Source: Chondrilla cf. caribensis (Eukaryota; Porifera; Demospongiae; Chondrillida; Chondrillidae). Taken from it: a stretch of DNA of 64,000 nt. The notes under the pieces are model-generated. The model made no database searches and was not told where the DNA came from. It saw only the letters and a program-made list of their open reading frames with translations. Location of the stretch: positions 3,736,053 to 3,800,052 of the forward strand of contig OZ026565.1 in assembly GCA_964020155.1 (NCBI GenBank). Direction: 5' to 3'. Position 1 is the stretch's first letter; every line of letters begins with the position of its first letter. The position numbers were made by a program, and so were the translations under genes. This document shows positions 48,906 through 59,734 of this stretch, piece by piece.

Positions 48906-50859
48906 ATGGCTGCCAACGCTTCTAGCCCGATGTCAGAAACTCGTTGTAGGAGTCTGAACAAACTCCTTCCTGATTTAGAAGCGAAACTTATTGTAGACAA
49001 CATCAAGTCGCATCTTCATGTTGACGCGGGCGGGTTCTTGAACGAAGTGGAAATAATCGACGTCTTCTCCGGCCGCTCAAGAGTGGAACACGTTCGTTCT
49101 TTATTCTCTGTATTGAAGACGAAGGACAATGCCGCGTTTGGTAGTTTCTGCCTTGTTCTGAGCAACAGCGGTTACGGCCACTGGTCTAAGGCGCTCATGG
49201 ACGAAGCAGGATTGGACCACGATTTCAAAGGTATCTGTGAAAGTTTAACCATATAGACAGGGTCTCTATAATCCTTAGACTAGTAAGAATTTGATCATTT
49301 TGCGTATTGATTGCCAGTTCCAGTTAATTTAAATGGTATTATGCATATGGTCCCAATTCTATTGAATTGAATCATAGTCAGTAGTGGGTCAATCTATAAT
49401 TATAGTTCCTTTATAAAAGCCTTATATAGAATAGTTTATGTATTGATTTATATTGTGTGTATTCATATGTATCACATTCCCTCTGTTTTTCCCTGTACTT
49501 TGTGTACAATTACAGCAACGCCCGAACTTGAAAAAGCTAAAGTGAATGCTATTTTATGCAAGCGTAGAAAGATGTTCAAGCTTACCTTCAAAGATATACG
49601 TGGTGGTTTCAACAAGTGCCGTGATCAGTTGCTTTCCATACTCAAGCAACTTCCGTCTGAAGATTTCAAGATGTTTATGATCAGTTTCAACGATAGTTTG
49701 AGAGGAATCAAAAAGAATGCTAGATTTGAACAATCCGACATGGAATCTCCCCTCGGTGTTTTCACTGCCTTGTCATTGCAGGAGATGTACACACAGTTCG
49801 ATCTTGAAGTCTTTGATGTAATGGCTGAATGCCTTTCCGAGGACCCCTCCAAGAGATTTACAGACGCTTTGGACGACTACAAAGACAACGTATTACGCCC
49901 TCTCTTAGAGAAAACACTGTCTGCATTGGCTGGTGATGCCGAGGTTGTCTCTGCTCATGATGACCAGAAGAAGCAGCTCAGTCTTGCCTTTGTCGTACCA
50001 GATGATGCCACATTTGGGACCCTTATGAAAGCAAAAAGATACTTGGAGGAAGAAATGGAAATCCATGATGTCTCCAATATGAGGTTCGACTTCAACTGCA
50101 TCACCATCCTATTCGACGTAGCCTGCACATCTGGGGATGTTGGGGAGTTGGCCAAGAGGTTCTTGTCCGACAAACACCTCCAAGAAATGAAGAAATTGAA
50201 CATACTTGAAGTTTTTCTACTCTCACACTGGGCTGTGGTAGTTGCTGATGGCAGCATATGCTACTTTGATGAGGTTGGTACATTGAATGGACATAGATTC
50301 ACTAGGAGTACTATCCATACAGTGGCAGTTATGTACATGAATATTCACTCAAAAATAAATAATAATCTAAATCCCCTGCAATTTTATATGTGAAAATAGG
50401 ATCCACTATATTTCAGGAAGTGTTTCTCCCTGCAAATGCAGAATGTGTATACATGCGAAAAAGTGTGGGTACATGAGTAGCCTACATACGACATGAAATG
50501 TATGTATAGTAACTGTGAGGATACTGCAGTTGAAGATTGTGTACTCTTTACTGCAGTGTCCTCACAACATTTTCTGATGAAGTATGTATGTAGATCAATG
50601 GTATAAAGTAATACCTCAAACTATGTGTTGCGTATGGGACGGTATGTGCAAATAGTAGTCCATTACGTAGGTAATTTTTGGGGGAGGGGGTATTTAGGTT
50701 AGTGGGGTTGCTGGGGAAGGAGCTTATAGGTGGGGTCAGAGATGCATGCATGCAGGTTGTTTTAAAGTGTGAGGAAAGTATATAGGGGGCTATTTACATA
50801 ATATGTATGTACGAATATATGTATAAATGTATGAATGTATGTCTGTACGTATGTATATA

Positions 50860-51037
50860 CGGTAAATTCTCGTTAATCCGCCACTGCTTTATCGGCCTAA
50901 TGTTCTAATCTGTCACAATTTACCAGTACCAATATAGTGTACAAGTACCAATGAATATTCAGTTATTCCGCCAAACTCGATAATCCACCAAATTCTTTGA
51001 AAATGAATTGCAGCGGATTAACAAGTATTCACTGTAT
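50860..51037 (+). mobile_element. M1 MITE inside CARD-GIMAP intron 2
   Basis: AATTCTCGTTAATCCGCCAC at the left and GCGGATTAACAAGTATTCAC at the right are inverted. The interior carries AGTACCAATATAGTG and ACAAGTACCAATGAATATTC. It is a full copy. Confidence 0.7.
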
Positions 51038-51284
51038 GTATTTATTATTATGTATGTACGTATGTATGTATAATATGTACATATCAATAGCAATTGGTAT
51101 AATGGGTTCTTTCTAATTACTTTGCTAAAAACAGAGCGCTTCAATTGAGGTGCCTATCCCACCAAAAGCAATGATTGTGTCATCGCCTCACCCAGGAGTG
51201 AAGGAGAGCAAGAAACCGAGTGTGTTCCACGCTCAAAGTAAGTCATCCAATCATTGATCATAAAATGGTGTCGTACGTATTCCA

Positions 51285-51500
51285 CTATAGGGCTTGGTTT
51301 GGCCATTCCATCAATAAAGGGGTTTGAGGTTGGTTTGAGAAGCTAGGGGAGGGGTTTGTGGGTTGGTTTGAGAAGCTAAGGGGAAGGGTTTGTGGGTTGG
51401 TTTGAGAAGCTAAGGGGAGTGGCTTGTAGGTTGGTTTGAGGAGTTAAGGGGAGTGGCTTGTAGGTTGGTTTGAAAAGCTAAGAGGAGTGACTTGTAGGAT
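51285..51500 (+). repeat. Minisatellite in CARD-GIMAP intron 3
   Basis: About five units of 36-40 bp contain GGTTTGAGAAGCTAAGGGGA and GTGGCTTGTAGGTT, lying upstream of the GTPase exon. Confidence 0.85.
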
Positions 51501-53230
51501 GGCCGAAGTGTATGCATCTATCTCAATTCTATGTAAAATCCACAATGTACAATAAAAATACTAGTTTATTATTACATTTTACAGTAAATTATAGTACAGT
51601 ATTGGCTGTAGTTTTGGTATGTGTATGTATGTTGGTAGCTCAGTCTTTATGTACATTTAGTATAATCCTATGGTGTCACCACTTGATAGAATACACGATT
51701 ACTATTATTGGATGTTCTGGACGAGGGAAAAGTACTTTCTGCAACTTTCTGTTCAAGGAGAAGCGGTTTGAGACGCAAGATTCGAGACTGTCGGGGTTCT
51801 TCGGCTGGGGTGGTGTGATGTCCACTCCAAGCAAGGCTCAGCACGGTGTTGTCGTGGACGAATGCACAGGAATTGAGCTTCATGTTATAGACACACCTGG
51901 CTACCTAGCAACTCAGCACAGAATGGGCCATGACCAGGAAGATATGGCCAAAGATGATAAAATGGTACTAGAAGAATTTCGCTAGGGCTCTCATGTACGC
52001 AAAGGATGGAATCGATGCTATTTTTATCACTCTAAAAGCCGGGAATCGTGTATCGAGGGAAGAAGAACTACTAATGAGATTCATTGAAGACCTTCGTCTG
52101 TGGGACCACTGTGTGTTGTTGTTTACTCATGGATACTGTGTCGGGGATAAAGAAGACGATCGATATCGAGGTTTCCGTGAACTGATCAGCACAAGTGAAT
52201 TTAAGAAGAACTGCCCTGTCCTGGCAAAGATGCTGGAAATGACAAAGAACAGATACGTGATTGTAGAGTCTGTTCAGCTAGGGTTTGAGGATGTCTACTG
52301 TACTTCCAAGATGGATGAGATATGCAGTATTGTAGATGCTGTACTTGGAGACCATGGAGCTATTGTAGACCACCCGATGCTAAAACTAGCACGGAATTCG
52401 CACAAGCTGTACCTGAAGCACAAAGAAGAACTCTCAAAAGAGGAAGAGAAGAAGAGGAGGGAGGCAATTGCACTTGCGAGTGATGTGGAGTCCAGGGAAA
52501 TGGAAGTTGCGAAGGTCAAGACTGATCTCTGTGCCAAGGAAGAAAGTCTTGAAACAGCAAAGAGTTCCCGAACCGATCGAGAAAATGGTGATGATGAGGA
52601 GGTGAGAAGACTACGTTTGGACCTACAGGCCAAAGAAAGCGAATTAGCTACCGCTAAGGCCAAAATCGAGAGAAAGAATACAAAGATAGAGTCACTTATT
52701 GAGAACCTGGAACACCAAATCAGCACATCACCTGATAGTGACCCCGGTCCAATATCACTGCTTGTTAGCTATCTCCGAAGGTTGGATGACGACGACTCAG
52801 AGAAATTTGCAGATTCCTATTCTCAGTTGGAGGAGATGACTGAGGAACAGAAGGCAGAACTTGAAGAATCACTGAAGAGCATGGGGTCTGTTGAAAAGAG
52901 TACCTCTGTTGTAGCCCCTAGGACCCAGCAAGATGGAACTGCATTTTTAGTACAAAACAGAATTTCACATCCTATCGGGAATGGTAGCTTGACAAGTACA
53001 CAGGAAATGATCCGAGAGGAACGTCATACTAGACATTGGTGTAGTTTTTTGTAACACCTCACCTCCAACTGATGCATATGTCATTGAGTAATTATTTAAA
53101 TAGATACTGACTTTCTGTAACTATTATTATAGTATTGTAAATTCATATTATTAAGAATTCAAATATTGAAAAGCTATAATGCTTATATGTGTATTATATT
53201 CATCCAGTTATAATGCTAATAACAATAACA

Positions 53231-53420
53231 ATAATTACCGAGCGTTAGCGAGGTTAATTGTTTCCGTCGTACGGCCAGTCTCATCGAGTCGCCCACGTTC
53301 TTAATTGGTCGAAGGTGTCTCAATGAAATTTTTCGGTTCCTTTTAGGCCAATATGTCAAATTTCGATCACGCGCAGCAAACGTCTATGAGGTCACAGGGG
53401 GATTCGTGCCATACGTCGGA
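53231..53420 (+). mobile_element. Left end of TIR element family T1
   Basis: ATAATTACCGAGCGTTAGCG followed by AGGTTAATTGTTTCCGTCG is the inverse of 56617-56662. A diverged direct copy lies at 63025-63140 (CAAGGTTAATTGTTTCCAT...). The interior shares a GCCCAC..TTAATTG and TTAGGCCAATATGTCAA pattern. This may delimit a 3.4-kb element to 56662, or be a solo relic. Confidence 0.55.
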
Positions 53421-54149
53421 TAGGGGCAACGGTAAGGTATCGGACTGAGGTTATCATTCAAGTCTAGCACACTTACTCGCTATCCCACGACGGCTGAAAG
53501 TTTTTCCTTCGTCGAGTGCCCCTGGATCCGGATTTCGTCTCTGGACGACATTCGTTGGCTTCGCATCACAAGAACAATGTCTTACAATTTTCCCATGGAA
53601 CAGATTTTCCGATTAATACTCTGTAAAGTCGGCGATTCGTAGTCTACGTTGGGGACATCGAAATGCACAGCCATTGTGACGTCCATGTTGGCAGACATTT
53701 AATGGCTATAATGAGTAACATTACGCATAGTCTCTGCAATACGTAACAGGTTTTGAAAGATGGTCTTTCGTCCGAAGTTCTTTGTGAACGTTTTTATTGA
53801 TATCGATCCGTTCTTCTCTTCTTCCAATTGCAAGAATTGTACAAGCTCAGATGAGTCGCTTTAAATTGCTAACAACTGCTTTAGCCGTGAGATAAGCTTT
53901 ATGCCAGCCTTGTTAGCTTTCAAATATTTAACTACTCAGATATATAAATGCTTTTTGTATGATCCTGAATCAAAATCAGATGTTAACTTCCATTAACAAA
54001 ACGAAGAAAACAATATTTGAAGGACACTCGTATGTATGCTTATGTTGATCTCCCAACAGAGGTTGCAATATTTTATGTATTACTAAGTTCATCATTATAA
54101 TATTATAGTGTATTAACCAGTACTAATTAGATCATCTGTAAGTTGATTT

Positions 54150-55340
54150 ATAGTTCGGAATATCATATGGCAGAGTCAAATTCTCATGCAGATTCTAACA
54201 AATGGAAACATGCAATCAAAACCAAACACAATGTGTTAATGCATCACAAATGCAATTAAACACAACACAAAATCAAACACTACATGTCATACAGTGCACT
54301 GCTGCACAACATGAGTTGCAAACTCAACAAAACCAAGCACAAGTGCAGACACATCCACACGTTCATACACAAGATGCAAATACCAATGGGTATATGGCCA
54401 TGATGAAGTACGAAACAATCACACAATGTGTAAATTCCAGCAACAGCAGTACAAAATTAATGGAAATAATCCCACTCTATCGTTTGCCATGAAATGTGGC
54501 CATCCCTTTCCAATAACGCTAATCCTACTTATGAATGTTTGAAATGTGTCTGCGATAAAAACACTTCGAAAAGGTTCTCCTGGTCCAAGCAAATGACATG
54601 AACCTTGGCTCAGTACCTCAATGCTTGTAAGGTTTAACACAAATGGTAGAAATGTGAATAGCCTGAACATCAACCATCACTTATGTCCACAAAAACACAG
54701 GTGGTCAACGTAAGGAGTTGCTCATCTGCAGATACATATCGGGCAGATTTTTTTTATGCATGACCCAACAGTGTCATAATAATATAATATATGATAAATA
54801 GTACAATAATCAAGACAAAAGCAGAATAGCCATACCATGGGATATGCATATAAATTATGACTAGTGAATAGAAATATCAGAGTTCATAACAATAATACTG
54901 TATTGAATAATGTACTTATAATCAGTTCGTAGATTAGTGAATCATGCCCTCGCTGATTGTGAGGTCGATGGGTTGCATGCATTGCTGCCACATGACACCA
55001 CAAATTCAAAACATCCTGTGAGAATATATACTAGACAGAATGGCATTGATACAGATTTGAATATCAATCTCGTGTTAGTACACATGCACGTCATGAATAT
55101 GCTAAACTAAACAGTGACCCAGATATTAGTGATTTAATAAAAAAAGCATCATTGGCATGGAAAGTACAGTTATATGAACAGTGATTCAAACACTTCTACA
55201 ACATTGATAGATCAAATCATAATTGAAAGTGACGCAGGGAAACAAACTGGTATTGAATAGTGTCATTGGCTGACAACATTCAACAAGTGCATTCCATCAG
55301 AAAACTGGCGTATACAAACATCTGGCATGACATATACCGC
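54150..55340 (+). pseudogene. Degenerate coding relics inside the T1-bounded segment
   Basis: The 96-codon frame 54202-54492 (METCNQNQTQCVN..., Gln/Asn/Thr-rich) and a stretch near 54950-55190 that translates with several stops (for example RIYTRQNGIDTD and HARHEYAKLNSDPDISDLI) look like decayed protein-coding sequence. I do not recognise the family. Location between inverted termini suggests a transposon product. Confidence 0.35.
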
Positions 55341-55347
55341 CATTTTC

Positions 55348-56662
55348 TGTTTAGCGAGGTTCTGAACTACGTTCATACCTAGTATTATATCAGTAATGAT
55401 AATAAAACGTCGCATAGGGTTGTCCACAGTCGACGCCCTCTCATTTGTCAATGATTAATTTCCGGGTTAAAAGTCTACTTTTCGGGCATCGCCGTGCAAC
55501 AAAATAAAGTAATGAACGTTTGTAAAGACAAACTGGAGTTTGCGTAGCGCGTAATTGAGAAAAGGTCACTAACATTTCTTTCCTTCACGGTGGCACTCTT
55601 CTTGCTATGCGATTAGCTGACCTCTTAAAACGTGACCAAGCAAGTTATCTAAGAAATTTACGTATAACGATTTTTAACTTTTCTTTCCGAATCGGCGTAA
55701 GTAGGGTATGCCGTAACGTCGTTCGGGACCTAGAATTGGTCGGCCAAGATGACGCCCATCTTGTCAGCCATTTGACGCAAAGGGATGTGGGCATATGCAT
55801 GCGCATGACAAGGAAGTTTTTTTTTCTTTCAAAAATTACTTTATACTAGGTGTGCACATAGTGCAGAACCTCGCTTGTATATTAGTGTGGTAGCTATGGA
55901 GGGAGGTCAACTTCAGCTTCCATTTTTATCTCGCTAGGAAAAAGAATCTTTGCTGGTAGGTAGAGTCAGTCTGGGAATGATATTAATTATTGAGAAAGTC
56001 TATTAACTGTCTTTAAAGCTTTTCGCCCATCGTTAAAATTTTGGGCAACAATGATCAGTGACATTACTGTCAAACCAGAAAGAAGAGTTTTATCAAAATT
56101 ACCAGAACGGCAACCGTAATACGCGGAAACGCCATGTTCCAAACAGTCACGCGCATGCCTACACGCACATGTCATGACGTCATAATTTTGCAAATGGCTG
56201 ATAAGATGGACGTCATCATGGCCGTCCAATTCCAGGTCCCGAACTACGTAACGACATACCCCACTCACGCCGAAAGGAGATTCGAAAATCGTTACGCAAA
56301 ATTTTTAGATAACTTGTTTGTTCACGTTTTAAGAGGTCTGGTAATCGCATAGCGAGAAAAGTGCCACCGTGAAGGAAAGAAATGTGAGTTGCCTTTTCTT
56401 ACGCGTTGCGCAAACTCCAGCTTGTCTGTACAAACGTTCTTTACTTTATTTCGTAGCACGCCGATGCCCGCTCACACCAGCATAGACAAATATCGAATTT
56501 CTCTCACGAGCACTTTGAAACTCTCGGCGAAAGAAAGCACAAATGGGACAAAATCTTAGAATTTTTAACCCGGAAACTAATCAAATGAGTGGGCGCCAAC
56601 TCTGGGCACCCCTATGCGACGGAAACAGATAACCTCGCGGTATAAACCGCTCGGTAATTACA
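55348..56662. mobile_element. Large foldback structure: arms 55410-55830 and 56135-56640
   Basis: The left arm contains CGTCGCATAGGG, CTCATTTGTCAATGATTAAT, TTCCGGGTTAAAA, AAACTGGAGTTTGCG, CTTTCCTTCACGGTGGCACT, CTATGCGATTA, CCTCTTAAAACGTGA, CGGGACCTAGAATTGG and TGTCAGCCATTTG. Each recurs in inverse order and orientation in the right arm with about 80-90% similarity by eye. The 300-bp centre is unique. The right arm keeps a 52-codon frame near 56194 (MADKMDVIMAVQFQ...); the left arm's equivalent is interrupted. A separate motif AGCGAGGTTCTGCAC..GTGCACACCTAG occurs at about 55348, 55850 (inverted) and 56729, like nested element ends. Confidence 0.75.
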
Positions 56663-56754
56663 ATACAATTGTTTAAGTAAATATATTGTGTACGTATAGT
56701 ACGTAGACTGGATCTACTTTTCTTCGATAGCGAGGTTCTGCACAAAGTGCACAC

Positions 56755-57065
56755 CTAGTTTATTATCGTCCATATGGCAACTGCGTGAATTTGAAATTGA
56801 ACTGCGATCGGTGATCGAACCCTGTCCTCGTTTGAGAAGTTGGTCTATACACGCGCTCAGTAGATCGGAACAATCCTCCCAAAAGCTGCAGTAGTCCTGT
56901 CTACTTTCTTTTCAAGGTTTGTGGAATGTGTTTTTGTCTTCTTTTTCTGCACGTTTATGTGAATGGCCAAGGGAAGTGTCGCGTTATATCGTCTCAGGTT
57001 ATTAATGCCATCGCGCACTTCTGATCCCCACGTTAATTCCCGAGGATAACTCATTTTACCTTAAT
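56755..57065 (-). repeat. Dispersed repeat R3, copy 1
   Basis: About 310 bp match 61250-61565 in direct orientation. The block GTAGATCGGAACAATCCTCC plus 70 following bases looks unchanged. The minus strand is open here from an ATG at 57054 (MSYPRELTWGSEVRDGINNL...), so R3 may carry a first exon or transposon ORF on that strand. Confidence 0.75.
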
Positions 57066-59060
57066 TAGTCTGTTTATTTTAAATTAATTGTTTTACATTA
57101 TGATCGAAAACGCATGCATGAACGCTCCGGAAGAATTAGTCACCGTTTCACTGTTAATTAACTAAAGTTAAACAGTTAGGGTAGGTACGCCATATCCCAG
57201 ACAATGCCTATAATCTGACACTTTTTGAAATAATATTATGTTTGGTAAATGGAAAGTCCGAGTTTTCAAAGCTATAACATACTTGGTGGAAACTATCTTA
57301 AGTCAAATAAATACAGTCGTCCTGTGACGCAGGTAGGACATGTCAGTATCGATGGCAAAAACCAATAATTTGTGGTTTTGAAGTTATGTAAACAATGGAA
57401 TTATCTAATTTTGGGTCAGGTCACGAGCAGTCACATGACAATCACGTTTATACACCAACCGTCATAGCAGAATTCACAAAATTCACCATTAAAGAAGTAA
57501 CATTCTCTTCTAAATCGCACCAATAGGTAGATATAAGAAAGCATATCACCTCAAAGAAGAACATTTGGCACTTATTGCGAGACTAGCTGCACCGAGATAT
57601 CGTCGCATAACAATGACATAATGCTTAACTTGTGACATACTCATGAATTGGATATATCACGGTCGAATTTGTAGCGTTCTGATTCTTCTGCCATTCCAAT
57701 GGGTTTTTTGGAAGAAGCTGGCATCACCGAGAAAATGTTCTTACAAGGTAAATCTAAATTTCGCCGAAAGATTAGTTTATATCTATTGTCAAGATGTCAT
57801 AATTGAAATCCATTTCTTCTTCTCCCTAAACGACAAATGCGGTGACATCTCAACAACTGTGATAGATATAAACTTCTCTATCAGTGAAAATTTAGATATT
57901 ACCTTTATCTATCTTTTCATACTGGATATATTCCAGTAAATTTCATAAAACCCACTGGAATTGGAACATTAGCCGATTTCATATGGTTTATTGGAGCCGC
58001 AATTTCACCATTAATGATTTAATGTTGACGTGAAATCCGAAGTGCAAATTGTTGAATCATGTATAAAGAGTTTAGGAATGGTTATTAGGCTTGAAACGTC
58101 ATCTGCTGAGAAAAAATAGCATAATAAAATCATCCTAAAATTTTGGTGGCCATTTTGTCAATGGCAACGATGTTGACACGTCATACCTGCGGAAGAACAC
58201 TGGTATTTTCTGTACACTAATCGAGATGACGCAATGGTCATATTTTATTGCGCAATACATTGCAGATAAAGGTGAAGCTAAGATGTGACCAAGTAGTTTA
58301 CTCAAAAGCCTACACCAGCAAAAGGAGGCTAGCTACAGGGAAATATCCGAACTAATTTTTCATATCAATTGCCAGATAGTAATAATGAATGGTGCAGGTT
58401 TTGTTGAATTGGCACCTGCTAACATGAAAGATCCACCCAAACAAAGCTGGATGGTGATAGATGGAAAATGTACCTTGGGTGGGCAGCAGCAGCCTTTGGA
58501 ATCACAATGTGACAACACCATCTAAAATATGTTAACCTTCATGACACTGACCAAGAGGGTCTTCAAGGCGTTGCCTGGGTATACCAAAACTGTTTAATTT
58601 TTTTTGGCACATTTTCCCCCTTTTAAGTTGTGATTTGCAGCTTCTAAAATACTTTTGAGACCACTGCCTGACTTCAGGAGAAAATGGCCAGGAATAGGGA
58701 AAATGACGTCACGTTATAGAATGACTCGGTGGCAGAAAAAGACAATATTTCTGCGAAGTATAGAATATGTTGAAATGAAGGAATAGAAGATCTATCTAAA
58801 CACGTCTTCAGTCAGTTTCAACACGCTCTCTATCCGAGGTTATCCATTTTGAACCATTAGGTGTAGGGGATATAGTTCCGCTACCCTTCCTCTTTTATGT
58901 AACTTTGGAAGACGAACCTCTCCATGCATGGGTTTTTAGGAGGGTTATTTTTTGAGACGCGGTTCTATTTCTCGTGTTAGATTGTCCTTTATATATCATT
59001 ATAGTCGATCCTACCCATGATGATTTTAACATTCCCCTTTTCAGTGGCACTCTCACAGCT
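57066..59060. other. Sequence without a recognisable gene, upstream of gene 5
   Basis: The open frames here are AT-rich and unlike coding sequence. The last 30 bp (CCCCTTTTCAG at 59045, then CTCTCACAG at 59058) provide acceptors just before the gene 5 ATG, implying an upstream 5' UTR exon within this region. Confidence 0.4.
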
Positions 59061-59606
59061 ATGGCTGCCTCGGTTGGGTCCACAAGATCTAATGACCATG
59101 TGCAAACTGATATCCATCAGAAGATAATAATGGACAAAACTAAAGAGATAAAAAGTAAGTTGTTACTTTTGTATAGTATTACGTAGTGTGAGAGAGTCTA
59201 TGCATGGTCACGTTTGTCACATAGATATTACTGTAAAAACACTTCAGTATTCCACCACTGTTGGTGGTTTCCATGAATTGTATGTATCATTACTTGCTCA
59301 AAATTGTGATGTTTGCTATTGGTTACAAGACAAACTGTCACATTTCAAGGGAAAATATACCTTGGAGGTTGTGGAATTGAAACTTGAGTTACCACGTATG
59401 GTGCAGTGTCGACTATGTGAAATACACTCTCAGGTACAATAGTACAACTATAGTTGCTTGCACGCTATACGTTTTCATTTCATATTGTGAATATGGTTAG
59501 TTAATTTTACTCTGTACATTTCAATGCTAATACAATCTATAGAAGTCAGATATGCGTGAATACAATTTCAATATGCGAAATTATGCTTGTGCATGTGTGT
59601 CTTTGG

Positions 59607-59692
<86 letters not shown>

Positions 59693-59694
59693 TG

Positions 59695-59734
<40 letters not shown>

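Larger units (their letters stand above)
48906..53054 (+). pseudogene. CARD-X-GIMAP-like fusion with CaaX tail, one frameshift
   Basis: Exons 48906-49230, 49516-50273, 51135-51237 and 51690-53054 join in phase (1, 0, 1), giving about 849 residues if one extra base is discounted. Residues 1-108 look like a CARD-type death fold: LNKLLPDLEAKLIVDNIKSH, an R-x-E-HVRSLFSVLK helix, then AAFGSFCLVL. Exon 2 (about 253 residues) is mostly helical and unrecognised. Exon 3 is a Pro/Ser/Lys linker like the leaders of the other GIMAP-like genes. Exon 4 has P-loop GCSGRGKST, VIDTPGYLATQ, LLFTHGYCVG, a coiled coil, the LVSYLRRLDDDD box and terminal WCSFL (CaaX). In the codon run after VLEEF one extra base (51977-51980) shifts the frame to TAG; everything beyond is open to 53054. 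A sequencing error or recent mutation is equally possible. If exon 2 is read through, a CARD-X protein ends at 50393. Confidence 0.75.

Noticed and set aside
50274..50393. C-terminal extension of the CARD-X exon to a stop at 50393
   Set aside because: GAG|GTTGGT gives a phase-correct donor and the extension is low-complexity; kept only as a possible intron-retention isoform.
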